Below are positions 8,313 through 18,548 of a DNA stretch of 51,717 bases, in pieces. The notes beneath the pieces were generated by a model that was given only the letters and a program-made list of their open reading frames with translations, was not told the DNA's origin and did not search any database. Positions within the stretch are counted from its first letter, which is position 1. Every line of letters begins with the position of its first letter. The position numbers and the translations under genes are program-made. Source of the DNA: an uncultured Eubacteriales bacterium (lineage in GTDB: Bacteria > Bacillota > Clostridia > Christensenellales > Aristaeellaceae); assembly GCA_902777335.1 (NCBI GenBank), contig CACYTF010000027.1:1-51717 (forward strand), read 5' to 3'.

Positions 8313-11171
8313 TTGCCGAACGGGGAATCCGACCGAAGGGAGCGATGCGCTATTTCCGCTCAGGCACACATCGATACGCTGAACGACCTCTTCGCCGCGC
8401 TGTTCAGGCCCGGCGAGGGGGAGAGCCCCGCGCTCCTGGAGCCCCGAAAGCCGCTGCGGGAGGCGCTGTTCGCGCTGTTCTTTCCGGACGCGCTGGTGGC
8501 GATGTTCGACGGGAAGTCCAAGTCAAACCTCACCTGGTTCTTCACCAGCGACGCCCGGAACAAGTCGGTGCGGCGCGCGCTGATCGGGCTGCTGCAGGGC
8601 GATCCGCGCGCCGTGGTGGACCAGACGCACCGCAAGTGCCACGCGGCGCTGTGGCCCAGGCCGGGCCAGGCGGCCTTTGACGCCGCCGCGCTGCGCAAGG
8701 CGCTGGACAGGGTGCGGCTGCCCGCGGCGACGGAGGAGCGGTTTCACATCGTGCGGTCCGCCGACGGCGCGCCTGCCCGGCTGGACGTGTTCTTCGACGT
8801 GGACGAGGCCGCCGCGCTGGCGCGGGTGATACTGACCCTGGCCGTGGCGGGGGACGCCCCCGCGGACGTGATGGAGGCCGTGTGGAGCCCGGAGGCCGGC
8901 GGCGGCGACTTCATGCGCGGCGACGACAGCGTGGCCGGGCGCGTGCGCTACTGCCGGCTGCTGGATATGCAGGGCCGGGCCGACCGGGCCTTCGAGGGCT
9001 TCGAGCGCATCGCCAGGCAGCTGAACCGCCCGGCGCAGACCCCGGACGAGGCGGCGATGTACTGCCGCATGGGCGAAATGCTGTTCAACGGCGAGGGCTG
9101 CGCCCGGGACGAGCGCTCGGCCCAGGCCTACGACCGGCTGGGCTGCCTGGACGCCTATCCGAAGTCCTGGTACCAGCTGGCGCAGCACATCAGCGGCGCG
9201 CCGGCCCGCGAGGCGCTGGAGCGCGCGGCGGAGCTGGGCTACGGACCGGCCATACGCCAGCTGGGCGAGGCCTGGTACAACGGCAGCGCGCGGCTGGCCT
9301 GCGTCCGGAGCCTGGAGGCGGCGCGGCGCTGGTTCCAGCGGGGCATGACCCTGTCCGGCCCGGACGGCGCGCACTGCGCGTTCATGGCCGGTCAGATTCA
9401 CGAGGCCCTGAACGAGCGGGACGCGGCGGTGAACGCCTACCGCGCGGCCCAGGCCTGCGGCAGCACCGAAGCCGCCGAGCGCCTGGCGCGGCTGGACTGG
9501 GTGATCGCCCCGGAGCGGGAAGCGCCCGCGAAGCTACAGACCGGCGAGGCGCGGTACTGCCTGACCAACGGCGCGGACGGCTGCAACCGGCTGTTCCTGG
9601 ACGGCCTTCAGGGCCGCTGGGAGGTGACGGTGTGCGCCGGGGCGGGGGCGGACGCGCTGCCCAAGGGCGCGAGCCTGCGCCGCTGCGCGCCGGAGGCGGC
9701 CCTGCGGGAGATGGCCAAGCTGCTGTACTGGGGCGGCGCGGCCCGGTTCCCGGAGCTGACCGTCGCGCTGCTGTCGCCGGACGCGCAGAGGAACCTTACC
9801 CAGGCGGTGGCGCTGCTGGGCGAGCTGCGCCGTCTGGCGGAGGGGCTGGGGGAGCGCCGCTGGGACCTGGTGGACGCGGTGCGGCTGTACGTGCTCGCCG
9901 GCCATGACGACGCGGCCCCGCTGCTGGACGCGGCCTTTGCCGGCATGGGCGGGCTGTACTTCCGGCTGCGGGTGTGCGACCCGGCGCTGGACGCCGCGGA
10001 CCGGCTGCTGGCCGCCGCGCCGCTGTTTCTGCCCCGGCTGCGGGCGGCGGCGGACGCGCCGGTGCGGCTGAAGATCGTGGGCTGCGGCGACGCGGCCATG
10101 GCCGTGCTGCGCCGGGCGCTGGCGCTCGCGCTGCCGGAGGCGGCGGAGTTTACCATAGACGTGTACGGCGACGGGGCCGAGGCCATGGGCCGAAGGCTTC
10201 TGCAGCTTTGCCCCGGCCTTCGGGGCCGGGAGGGGGCCCGCTTCGGCGCGCCGCCCCGGTTCCACCAGTGCCCGCCGGAGGAGGCGCTGATCGACGCGAT
10301 GGACGGCCCGGAGGGGCTGGCCCAGGGCAACTACTTCGTGGTGGCCGCAGGCCCGGACGCGCTGAACCTGCGGCTGGGCATGCTGCTGCGGGGCGAGCTG
10401 ATGAAGCGCGGCCTGGAGGCGGAGCGCCCGCCCTTCATCGCGGTGCACACGGCCCATCCCGTGGCCGCGTGGCTGGGCGGCACATTGCCCGCCGGCGCCC
10501 AGAATCAGGCGCAGCGCGGCCCGCAGGGGGCGCAGACCCAGTGGCACAGCCACTACGAGCTGTTCCCCTTCGGCGCGCTGGACATGTACGCGCCCCAGGC
10601 GCTGGAAGACGACATGCTGGAGCGCCGGGCCCGGCAGGCCCACATGCTGTTCATCGGCCTGCCCAACACCCGGGACGCCCGCCACACCGCCATGGGCGGC
10701 TACTACCGGCGTCAGTTCACCCGCGACACCGCGCGCCTGGTGGCCCTGGGCCTGACGTACCGGATGCACCTGGCCCAGATCAGCCTGCCCGCCTGGCGGC
10801 TGTACGGCGTGGCGTCGGAGGAGGCCCGGCTGGGCGCTGAATACACCCGCTGGCTGAAGGACGGGGAGCACCTGAAGCAGGCCGTCGCGGACGAGCACCG
10901 GCGGCGCTGCCGCATGATGATCGCCCTGGGCTGGGCCCCGGCGACCGCGGAACAGGTGTCGGCCTACGTGCGCCGCGGCAACCCCGGCCACCTGCTGTAT
11001 CCCGCGCGCCTGGACCCGTTCATCTGCCCCTGGGAGGCCCTGGAGGAAGGCGACCTGCTGCGCAGCGTCCGCGACATCGTCCGCACCCGCTTCCCCGAAA
11101 AGTCCGTCCCCGACCCCAGACGCGACGAAGAAGCCTCCGTGCGGGATACCGAGGCGATGCTGGGGGAGTAG
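8313..11171 (+). CDS. Large Sel1-like repeat protein with Rossmann-like segment
   Basis: Function not known. The 952-residue protein is probably cytoplasmic, as no signal peptide is seen. Sel1/TPR-like helical repeats lie at about 240-390 (for example YCRMGEMLFNGEGC, then GYGPAIRQLGEAWYNGS), which normally mediate protein contacts. A segment at about 585-712 (LKIVGCGDAAMAVLRRAL, then NYFVVAAGPDALNLRLG) looks like a nucleotide-binding Rossmann fold. Near the C terminus, EHRRRCRMMIALGW loosely resembles the motif of prokaryotic RyR-type domains; this is weak. The likely start is TTG 8313 with GGAG 6 bases upstream, inside the preceding stop region; no in-frame ATG occurs before about residue 64, and an ATT at 8352 also has AAGGGAG upstream. 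It is tightly linked to the CAP gene, so a shared transcript is likely. Confidence 0.75.
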   Translation: MPNGESDRRERCAISAQAHIDTLNDLFAALFRPGEGESPALLEPRKPLREALFALFFPDALVAMFDGKSKSNLTWFFTSDARNKSVRRALIGLLQGDPRAVVDQTHRKCHAALWPRPGQAAFDAAALRKALDRVRLPAATEERFHIVRSADGAPARLDVFFDVDEAAALARVILTLAVAGDAPADVMEAVWSPEAGGGDFMRGDDSVAGRVRYCRLLDMQGRADRAFEGFERIARQLNRPAQTPDEAAMYCRMGEMLFNGEGCARDERSAQAYDRLGCLDAYPKSWYQLAQHISGAPAREALERAAELGYGPAIRQLGEAWYNGSARLACVRSLEAARRWFQRGMTLSGPDGAHCAFMAGQIHEALNERDAAVNAYRAAQACGSTEAAERLARLDWVIAPEREAPAKLQTGEARYCLTNGADGCNRLFLDGLQGRWEVTVCAGAGADALPKGASLRRCAPEAALREMAKLLYWGGAARFPELTVALLSPDAQRNLTQAVALLGELRRLAEGLGERRWDLVDAVRLYVLAGHDDAAPLLDAAFAGMGGLYFRLRVCDPALDAADRLLAAAPLFLPRLRAAADAPVRLKIVGCGDAAMAVLRRALALALPEAAEFTIDVYGDGAEAMGRRLLQLCPGLRGREGARFGAPPRFHQCPPEEALIDAMDGPEGLAQGNYFVVAAGPDALNLRLGMLLRGELMKRGLEAERPPFIAVHTAHPVAAWLGGTLPAGAQNQAQRGPQGAQTQWHSHYELFPFGALDMYAPQALEDDMLERRARQAHMLFIGLPNTRDARHTAMGGYYRRQFTRDTARLVALGLTYRMHLAQISLPAWRLYGVASEEARLGAEYTRWLKDGEHLKQAVADEHRRRCRMMIALGWAPATAEQVSAYVRRGNPGHLLYPARLDPFICPWEALEEGDLLRSVRDIVRTRFPEKSVPDPRRDEEASVRDTEAMLGE

Positions 11172-12685
11172 GGGTTGAGTGTGGAGAGTGAAGAGTGGAG
11201 TAGCCAGTTGTCAGTAGGGGCGCCGATGCGGCGCCTGCCCAGGGGGCTGCGGGCACGGTGGGGGATGGGGAATGAGGAATTAGGAATGAGGAATTAGGAA
11301 TTCCGGTGCAAATCCCTGGCGGGATTTGTTTGATTCAAGGGGACCGGATTGCCCCCGCATGTCATTGCGAGGCGGCCGAACGGAGTGAGGCCAACGTGGC
11401 AATCCGGTCTTTGAGTCACGGGGACAGGTATTTTGACGCATCGGGTGCCCCTCTCAGGGCCACGCGTGAGTCACTTGGGGACAGGTTCCTCCTGACTCAT
11501 TCAGGTGGGCGCAATCGTATGCCGGGGGAACGGATTGCCACGTCATCCACGCTGCGCGGGGATTCCTCGCAATGACAGGCAGGGGCAGTACCTCCCGCTT
11601 TGTCATTGCGAGGAGCGATCTCGTGCGCGGTGCGCGAGTAAAGCGGTGCGCGCGCGATTCCAGTTTGGTCGCGACGTGGCAATCCGGTCCTTTGTCGTGA
11701 TGGATAACAGGACACTGGGGACAGACACAGTAGAACCGTCCCCAATGTCCCGGCGGGGAGGCTGAATTAGCTTCCCCATCCGCAGATGGGGAAGTACCCG
11801 CGAAGCGGGGGATGGGGCGCTCCGGGCGAACCGCCGCGCACGGCGATATGTTCAGGGACCCCTACCCCCGCAAGCGGTCCCCCCCGCTGCGGCGGGGGGG
11901 CTCGAACAGACGCCTCACTTATTTGAGTCACGGGGACAGGTTCCTTGACTCATCGGGTTCCCCTCTCAGGCGCTGCGCGCCAGCTCTCCCCGTCACCGGG
12001 GCGAGCCAAGGCTGCCGCGCGTGAGTCAAGTCACTTGGGGACAGGTTCCTACTGACTCATTTTGGCACCAAAACAGGGGACCGGATTGCCACGTCGCGAC
12101 CAAACTGGAATCGCGCGCGCACCGCGTTACTCGCGCACCGCGCACGAGATCGCTCCTCGCAATGACAGGGCGGAAGGTGCTGTCCCCTGCGTGTCATTGC
12201 GAGGCGGCCGAACGGAGTGAGGCCAACGTGGCAATCCGGTCTTTGAGTCACGGGGACAGGTATTTTGACGCATCGGGTGCCCCTCTCAGGCGCTGCGCGC
12301 CAGCTCTCCCCGTCACCGGGGCGAGCCAAGGCTGCCGCGCGTGAGTCACTTGGGGACAGGTTCCTTGACTCATTTTGGGTACCAAAACAGAGGACCGGAT
12401 TGCCACGTCGCGACCAAACTGGAATCGCGCGCGCACCGCGTTACTCGCGCACCGCGCACGAGATCGCTCTTCGCAATGACAGGGCGGTGGAAGGTGATTT
12501 CCCCTGCGTGTCATTGCGAGGAGTTCCCGCGCATGCGGGGACGACGTGGCAATCCGGTCCTCTAAAATCAAAGAAATCCGTCAGGATTTCAACAACAATT
12601 CCTCATTCCTGATTCCTCATTCCTCACTGCGCCCATGTCCACCGGGCGGGCGCCGCATCGGCGCCCCTACTGCCTACTCCCATCC
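11172..12685. repeat. Gene-free composite repeat island
   Basis: About 1.5 kb with no credible gene. The ends are inverted counterparts: the left end has GTAGGGGCGCCGATGCGGCG, GAATTAGGAATGAGG microrepeats and AAATCCCTGGCGGGATTTG; the right end has the reverse order and strand. Inside are copies in both orientations of a module running from TCATTGCGAGG to GTGGCAATCCGGTC (near 11360, 11525, 11600, 12075, 12195, 12390 and 12508). Between them are palindromic GAGTCA-(C)TTGGGGACAGGTTCC-GACTCA modules (near 11467, 11930, 12020, 12250 and 12345). Short open frames across it encode only the familiar spurious CHCEERS-type peptides. Confidence 0.85.
11768..11905 (+). repeat. CTTCCCC/GGGGAAG hairpin repeat, copy 1
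   Basis: Begins AGCTTCCCCATCCGCAGATG and continues with GGGGAAGTACCCGCGAAGCG, then GCGCACGGCGATA and a CCCGCAAGCGG hairpin. A diverged copy in the same order lies at 28708-28860. Together they define an intergenic repeat of at least 100 bases built of several small hairpins. Confidence 0.75.
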
Positions 12686-13912
12686 TCACCCCGTGATCGT
12701 GAACACCTTGTCCAGGAAGTACTGGCAGATGCCCACGTTGCGGGAGTCGCGGCCGGCCTGGGCCCAGGAGAGGTCCAGCCTGCAGACGAGCAGCGTGCGC
12801 TCCATCAGGGCCCTGCGCACCTCCTCCAGGAAGGCGTCGCCGAGCGCCTCGATGCCGCTGAGCACGATGTGGTTCATGCCCGAGCTGCACATCAGGTTGT
12901 ACAGCCCGAAGGCCAGCAGACGGGCGGAGTTTTGCAGGGCGGCCATCAGCGCCGGCTCATCGGCGCAGCGCCTCGCCGCCTCCTTCAGGTCCGCCGGCGG
13001 CTGCGTGCCCGCCTCGACGCAGGCCTTTTGGGCGTCCTCCAGAAGCGTGTCCTGGTTGACATAGCGCTCCAGGCACCCGCGGTTGCCGCAGTGGCAGGGC
13101 CTGCCCTGGTAGTCGATGGTGAAGTGGCCGAGCAGCCCGGAGATGTTGTGCGGCCCGGTGTAGATGCTTCCCTTGGCGATGACGGCGCAGTTGATGCCCT
13201 TGTGGATGTCCGCGTAGAGCATGTATTCCGTCTCGGGGGCGTCGGGATCGCGGGCGTCCAGGAAGCGCTTCTCCGCGTAGGCCTTGCAGCGGGTGCTGTT
13301 GATCACGCACAGCGGCAGGCCCATGCGCCTTCCGAAGTCCTCGAAGATGCCCTCGGGAATGCTCACGTTCAGTTCCGTCCCGGAGCTGTACGTCTTTCTG
13401 TTCTCCAGGAAGACGCCCGGGAAGCAGATGCCGATCATCAGCGCGCGGGCGCTGTCGAACCGCTTGGAGCGGCGCTTCAGGACCTGCTCGAACAGGCGCA
13501 CGTAGGCCTCGCCGGCCTCCGCGTCCGTCAGCCCCTCGATGCTCAGCGGGTAGGTATGGCTCTCGACGACGCGGCATTCCAGGTCCAGCAGGCAGTACCG
13601 CACGCCGTCGCGGGAGAGGGCGAAGGTGGCCATCTGCCGCGCGTCGCTGTTCAGCCGCAGGCTGATGGGGCGGCGGCCCGGCATGGTGGTCTGCGCCGGC
13701 CCGACCTCTTCCACCAGGCCGCGGGACATCAGCTCCTCCACCAGCACCGATACGCTGGTGGCGCTCAGGTTCATGCAGCGCACGATCTCGGCCCGGGATT
13801 TGCACCTGCCGAACCGCACCAGGTCGAATATGCGCTTGATGTTGGTCTCCTTCACCTGTTGCTGGTAGCCGATCCGGCCGGTTTCAACCCGTTCTATGGG
13901 GATATATTTCAT
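12686..13912 (-). CDS. ROK-family transcriptional regulator
   Basis: Probable sugar-responsive repressor, 408 residues, the usual length for ROK regulators of the NagC/XylR type. The N-terminal winged helix-turn-helix includes NIKRIFDLVRFGRCKSRAEI and LSATSVSVLVEELMSRGLV (about 20-75). The ROK sugar-kinase-like domain follows, with GICFPGVF and the zinc-binding signature GHFTIDYQGRPCHCGNRGC (about 265-285). ATG 13912 is chosen for AAGGGAG upstream; a 93-base in-frame extension would run into the promoter. An inverted repeat overlaps its own promoter, suggesting autoregulation. The gene stands alone, so the regulated sugar genes are not identified; the sugar ABC operon at the left edge and the xylosidase gene are possible targets only by guess. 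Confidence 0.9.
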   Translation of the reverse strand: MKYIPIERVETGRIGYQQQVKETNIKRIFDLVRFGRCKSRAEIVRCMNLSATSVSVLVEELMSRGLVEEVGPAQTTMPGRRPISLRLNSDARQMATFALSRDGVRYCLLDLECRVVESHTYPLSIEGLTDAEAGEAYVRLFEQVLKRRSKRFDSARALMIGICFPGVFLENRKTYSSGTELNVSIPEGIFEDFGRRMGLPLCVINSTRCKAYAEKRFLDARDPDAPETEYMLYADIHKGINCAVIAKGSIYTGPHNISGLLGHFTIDYQGRPCHCGNRGCLERYVNQDTLLEDAQKACVEAGTQPPADLKEAARRCADEPALMAALQNSARLLAFGLYNLMCSSGMNHIVLSGIEALGDAFLEEVRRALMERTLLVCRLDLSWAQAGRDSRNVGICQYFLDKVFTITG

Positions 13913-13999
13913 AAAACCACACTCCCTTGCGTGGGCGGAACAGCGCCGTGTTCGCCATGAATGCCTGTCGGGAGAGCAAGCGTGAAAGTACATAGAGTC

Positions 14000-14034
14000 A
14001 CTCAAATACTATCATATTAATTTGAGTTTTTCAA
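14000..14034 (-). promoter_or_regulatory. Promoter and probable operator of the ROK regulator
   Basis: Minus strand TTGAAA (14029-14034), 17 bases, TAGTAT (14006-14011). An inverted repeat ACTCAAAT - 12 bases - ATTTGAGT (14000-14027) covers the -10 box, a position suited to repressor binding. Confidence 0.7.
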
Positions 14035-14073
14035 GAGATTTAAAGTAATTTAATAATGGAAACGCGTAAAAGG

Positions 14074-14102
14074 GGCAGCCCGGTTTCGTAAACCGGGCTG
14101 CC
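14074..14102 (-). terminator. Rho-independent terminator of groES-groEL
   Basis: Stem GGCAGCCCGGTTT / AAACCGGGCTGCC with a 3-base loop, followed on the minus strand by CCTTTT. It lies 25 bases after the groEL stop. Confidence 0.85.
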
Positions 14103-14126
14103 GGAGTTTGTGGACCTTGGGGGCGA

Positions 14127-16076
<1,950 letters not shown>

Positions 16077-16089
16077 TTAATTCTGCTTG

Positions 16090-16116
16090 TTAGCACTCTT
16101 GAAATCTGAGTGCTAA
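16090..16116 (-). promoter_or_regulatory. CIRCE operator (HrcA-binding site)
   Basis: Exact consensus TTAGCACTC - 9 bases - GAGTGCTAA, between the groES promoter and start codon. HrcA binding here represses groES-groEL until heat stress; hrcA itself is not in the window. Confidence 0.97.
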
Positions 16117-16130
16117 CCCTTGCAGATGAT

Positions 16131-16159
16131 AGTTTAACCGTTATATATGGAAAAATCAA
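16131..16159 (-). promoter_or_regulatory. SigA-type promoter of groES-groEL
   Basis: Minus strand TTGATT, 17 bases, TAAACT, ending about 15 bases before the CIRCE element, so HrcA would sit over the start of transcription. Confidence 0.8.
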
Positions 16160-16164
16160 GTCCC

Positions 16165-16440
16165 TAATGGCCGGATTTTGTGTTAAATATTGGGAAAATG
16201 GGGTGGGGGAAGGGGGGAATGCTGGAATTTGGAGAGTAGGAAGGAGTATTTGAAGAGTGGAGTGTGGAGAGTGGAGTTTCGGTGCAAATCCCTGACGGGA
16301 TTTGTTTGATTCAAGAGGACCGGAGTCACTTGGGGACAGGTTCCTACTGACTCATTCCAAGTTTCCTCCCGTTTGTGCCCGTTTTGTAAAAAACCCATCA
16401 TTCCAGTTCCGATGTTCCAAAAAGGTTTGTGACAGTTGCC
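16165..16440. repeat. Intergenic repeat stretch between groES and the DUF6465 gene
   Basis: No gene. It holds a purine-rich microrepeat (GGAGAGTAGGAAGGAG, then GAGTGGAGTGTGGAGAGTGG), the module CAAATCCCTGACGGGATTTG (inverted arms AAATCCC/GGGATTT), and one GAGTCACTTGGGGACAGG-type palindrome near 16325-16357. The same order of modules opens the islands at 11.2 and 26.3 kb. Confidence 0.75.
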
Positions 16441-16473
16441 TATTTTTCAAAGTGCAATTTCACATGAATAATC

Positions 16474-16502
16474 TTGCAAATTTACCGATGGATTGCTACA
16501 AT
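16474..16502 (+). promoter_or_regulatory. SigA-type promoter of the DUF6465 gene
   Basis: TTGCAA, 17 bases, TACAAT, about 58 bases before ATG 16561. An AGGAGG ribosome site lies at 16547-16552. Confidence 0.8.
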
Positions 16503-16560
16503 ATTTGCAGCATAATGCAAACGGCGTTGTGCACAACATTGCAGACAGGAGGCAACGATC

Positions 16561-16767
16561 ATGGCCAAGATCAATCAGCAGATGACCCTGCAGTTCAACG
16601 GTCGCGAGTTCGACCTGGGCGCCGTTGAGGCGAACGTGAAGAAGGACTGGAAGGATGCCGGCAAGAAGCTGTCCGACATCGTTGACCTGGACATCTACGT
16701 AAAGCCCGAGGAAGCCACCGTGTACTACGTGGTCAACAAGCAGGTCGAGGGCAAGGTGGAGCTGTAA
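16561..16767 (+). CDS. Small DUF6465-like protein
   Basis: A 68-residue soluble protein of unknown function, matching by eye a family of small proteins in Clostridia (DUF6465). The shared features are an initial beta strand (MTLQFNGREFDL), a helix (VEANVKKDWKDAGK), then DIVDLDIYVKPEEATVYYVV and a closing VEGKVEL strand. It has its own promoter, a perfect AGGAGG ribosome site and its own terminator, so it is a stand-alone and probably well expressed gene. No catalytic residues are obvious. The family name is from recollection and is less certain than the gene itself. Confidence 0.85.
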   Translation: MAKINQQMTLQFNGREFDLGAVEANVKKDWKDAGKKLSDIVDLDIYVKPEEATVYYVVNKQVEGKVEL

Positions 16768-16790
16768 TTCAGCGCATCCCCTCGAAAAGC

Positions 16791-16823
16791 CGGTTCATTG
16801 CGAAGGCAATGGGCCGTTTTTTT
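16791..16823 (+). terminator. Rho-independent terminator of the DUF6465 gene
   Basis: An 11-pair stem CGGTTCATTGC / GCAATGGGCCG (two G-T pairs) with loop GAAG, followed by a run of seven T. Confidence 0.9.
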
Positions 16824-17215
16824 GTGCGAAAACGGGGCTGCCAAAATCAAGGGGACGGTTCTCTGTGTCAGGTTCATCCGGTCCTCTGTGTTTGGCACCC
16901 AAAGCGAGTCAGTAGGAACCTGTCCCCGTGACTCCGTTCCCCTTCTCCGGTGCTAAAAGTGAGTCAGTAGGGACCTGTCCCCAAGTGACTCACTCACGGC
17001 GCCTGAGCGGGGGACCCCATCTCCAGTGAGTCACGGGGACAGGTTCCTTGTCTCATTTTGGGTACCAAAACAGGGGACCGGATTGCCACGTCATGGCAAT
17101 CCGGTCCTGATAAAATCAAAGAAATCCGTCAGGATTTCATCAACAATTCCTCATTCCTCATTCCTAATTCCTAATTTCTCCCTGTGCCCATTGGGTGACC
17201 GCCGCGTCAGCGCCC
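16824..17215. repeat. Repeat stretch downstream of rarA
   Basis: No gene. It contains AAAATCAAGGGGACGGTTCT followed by CTGTGTCAGG (half of the palindrome at 33559-33619), several GAGTCA / GGGGACAGG / CCTGTCCCC palindromes (16905-17060), a short GGATTGCCACG-CATGGCAATCC module (about 17078-17107), then GAAATCCGTCAGGATTTC and AATTCCTCATTCCT microrepeats up to the rarA stop. It mirrors the right end of the 11.2-12.7 kb island. Confidence 0.75.
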
Positions 17216-18535
17216 CTATTGCCTATTCTTCTTCCACGCCTCGATCTCCTCCAGCCTATCGGCGAAGGCGGCCTCTTCGCCCTGGCGGGTGGGGGCGTAG
17301 TAGCGCTTGCCGGCCAGGGAATCGGGCAGGCAGGTCATGGCGGTGAGCTTTTCGTCGTAGTCGTGGGCGTACTGATAGCCCTTTCCGTAGTCCAGCTCGC
17401 GCATGAGGCCCGTGACGGCGTTGCGCAGGTGCAGGGGCACGGGCTCGGCCAGGGCCTTTTCGGCGTCGTCGCGGGCGGCCATGTAGGCGACCTCCATGGC
17501 GTTGGACTTGGGGGCCAGCGCCATGTACACCACGGCCTGGGTCAGGTGCACCGAGCACTCCGGCATGCCGATCAGGCGGCAGGCCTGGAACGCGGCCACG
17601 GCCTGCTCCAGCGCCCGGGGGTCCGCAAGGCCCACGTCCTCGCTGGCGAAGCGGGTCACCCGGCGGGCGATGTAGATCGGGTCCTCGCCGGCCTCCAGCA
17701 TGCGCGCCAGCCAGTACACGGCGGCCTGGGGGTCGGAGTTGCGCATGGACTTGTGCAGCGCCGAGATCAGGTTGTAGTGCTCCTCGCCGCTCTTGTCGTA
17801 CAGCAGCGACTTCTTCGACACGCACTGGGCCACGGCCTCCTCGGTCACCTTCACGGACCCGTCCGCGTCCAGCTCGCCGTTGAGCACCGCCATCTCCAGC
17901 GTGGACAGCGCGGTGCGGGCGTCGCCGTTGGCGAAGGCGGCGATGCGGGAGAGCAGCCCGTCCGGAAGGTCGATCTGCTGGCCGCCGAAGCCCCGGGGGT
18001 CCGCAAGGGCGTGCTTCATCAGCGCCGTCAGGTCGTCGGCGGACAGCGCCTGCAGCACGAACACCTTGCACCGCGACAGCAGCGCGGCGTTGACCTCGAA
18101 CGACGGGTTCTCGGTGGTCGCGCCGATCAGTATGATGCTGCCCTTCTCCACGAAGGGGAGGAAGGCGTCCTGCTGGGCCTTGTTGAAGCGGTGGATCTCG
18201 TCCACGAACACGATGGTCTTCTCGCCGAAGCGCCGGTTCTCCTCCGCCTGCTGCATCACGCCGCGGATCTCCTTGATGCCGCTGGTGACGGCGGAGAAGT
18301 CGATGAAGGCGGCGCGGGTGCGGTTGGCGATGATGCGGGCCAGCGTGGTCTTGCCCACGCCCGGCGGCCCCCAGAAGATCATCGACGAGATCCTGTCGTC
18401 GTCGATCAGCCGGCGCAGCACCTTGCCCGCGCCCAGCAAATGGCGCTGGCCGACGAAGTCGTCCAGCGTTTCCGGCCTCAGCCGCGCGGCCAGGGGCTGG
18501 TTGTCCCGGGCCTCAAACATGGTCAGTTGTTGCAT
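17216..18535 (-). CDS. rarA: Replication-associated recombination protein RarA (MgsA), AAA+ ATPase
   Basis: Clamp-loader-like ATPase that acts at stalled replication forks. The 439-residue product is of normal length. Walker A is GPPGVGKT (56-63), Walker B is VDEIHRFNK (111-119), and sensor 1 is in IGATTENPSFEVN. The C-terminal tetramerisation and winged region is typical, with KGYQYAHDYDEK and GKRYYAPTRQGEE. GGAG lies 6 bases before the start. It follows the beta-propeller gene by 13 bases and is probably cotranscribed with it; no functional link between the two is known. Confidence 0.96.
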   Translation of the reverse strand: MQQLTMFEARDNQPLAARLRPETLDDFVGQRHLLGAGKVLRRLIDDDRISSMIFWGPPGVGKTTLARIIANRTRAAFIDFSAVTSGIKEIRGVMQQAEENRRFGEKTIVFVDEIHRFNKAQQDAFLPFVEKGSIILIGATTENPSFEVNAALLSRCKVFVLQALSADDLTALMKHALADPRGFGGQQIDLPDGLLSRIAAFANGDARTALSTLEMAVLNGELDADGSVKVTEEAVAQCVSKKSLLYDKSGEEHYNLISALHKSMRNSDPQAAVYWLARMLEAGEDPIYIARRVTRFASEDVGLADPRALEQAVAAFQACRLIGMPECSVHLTQAVVYMALAPKSNAMEVAYMAARDDAEKALAEPVPLHLRNAVTGLMRELDYGKGYQYAHDYDEKLTAMTCLPDSLAGKRYYAPTRQGEEAAFADRLEEIEAWKKNRQ

Positions 18536-18548
18536 GCTTCACTCCGAC

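Noticed and set aside
4630..11171. Search for LPxTG-like sorting signals in the secreted proteins next to the sortase
   Set aside because: No C-terminal sorting motif with membrane segment and basic tail was found in either secreted protein.
11306..12612. Short open frames encoding CHCEERS/CHCEAAERSEAN peptides
   Set aside because: These are translations of an intergenic repeat, present on both strands, without ribosome sites.
16090..16116. Alternative reading of the CIRCE as part of the nearby repeat family
   Set aside because: It matches the CIRCE consensus exactly and sits between the groES promoter and start; it has no GGGGAC core.
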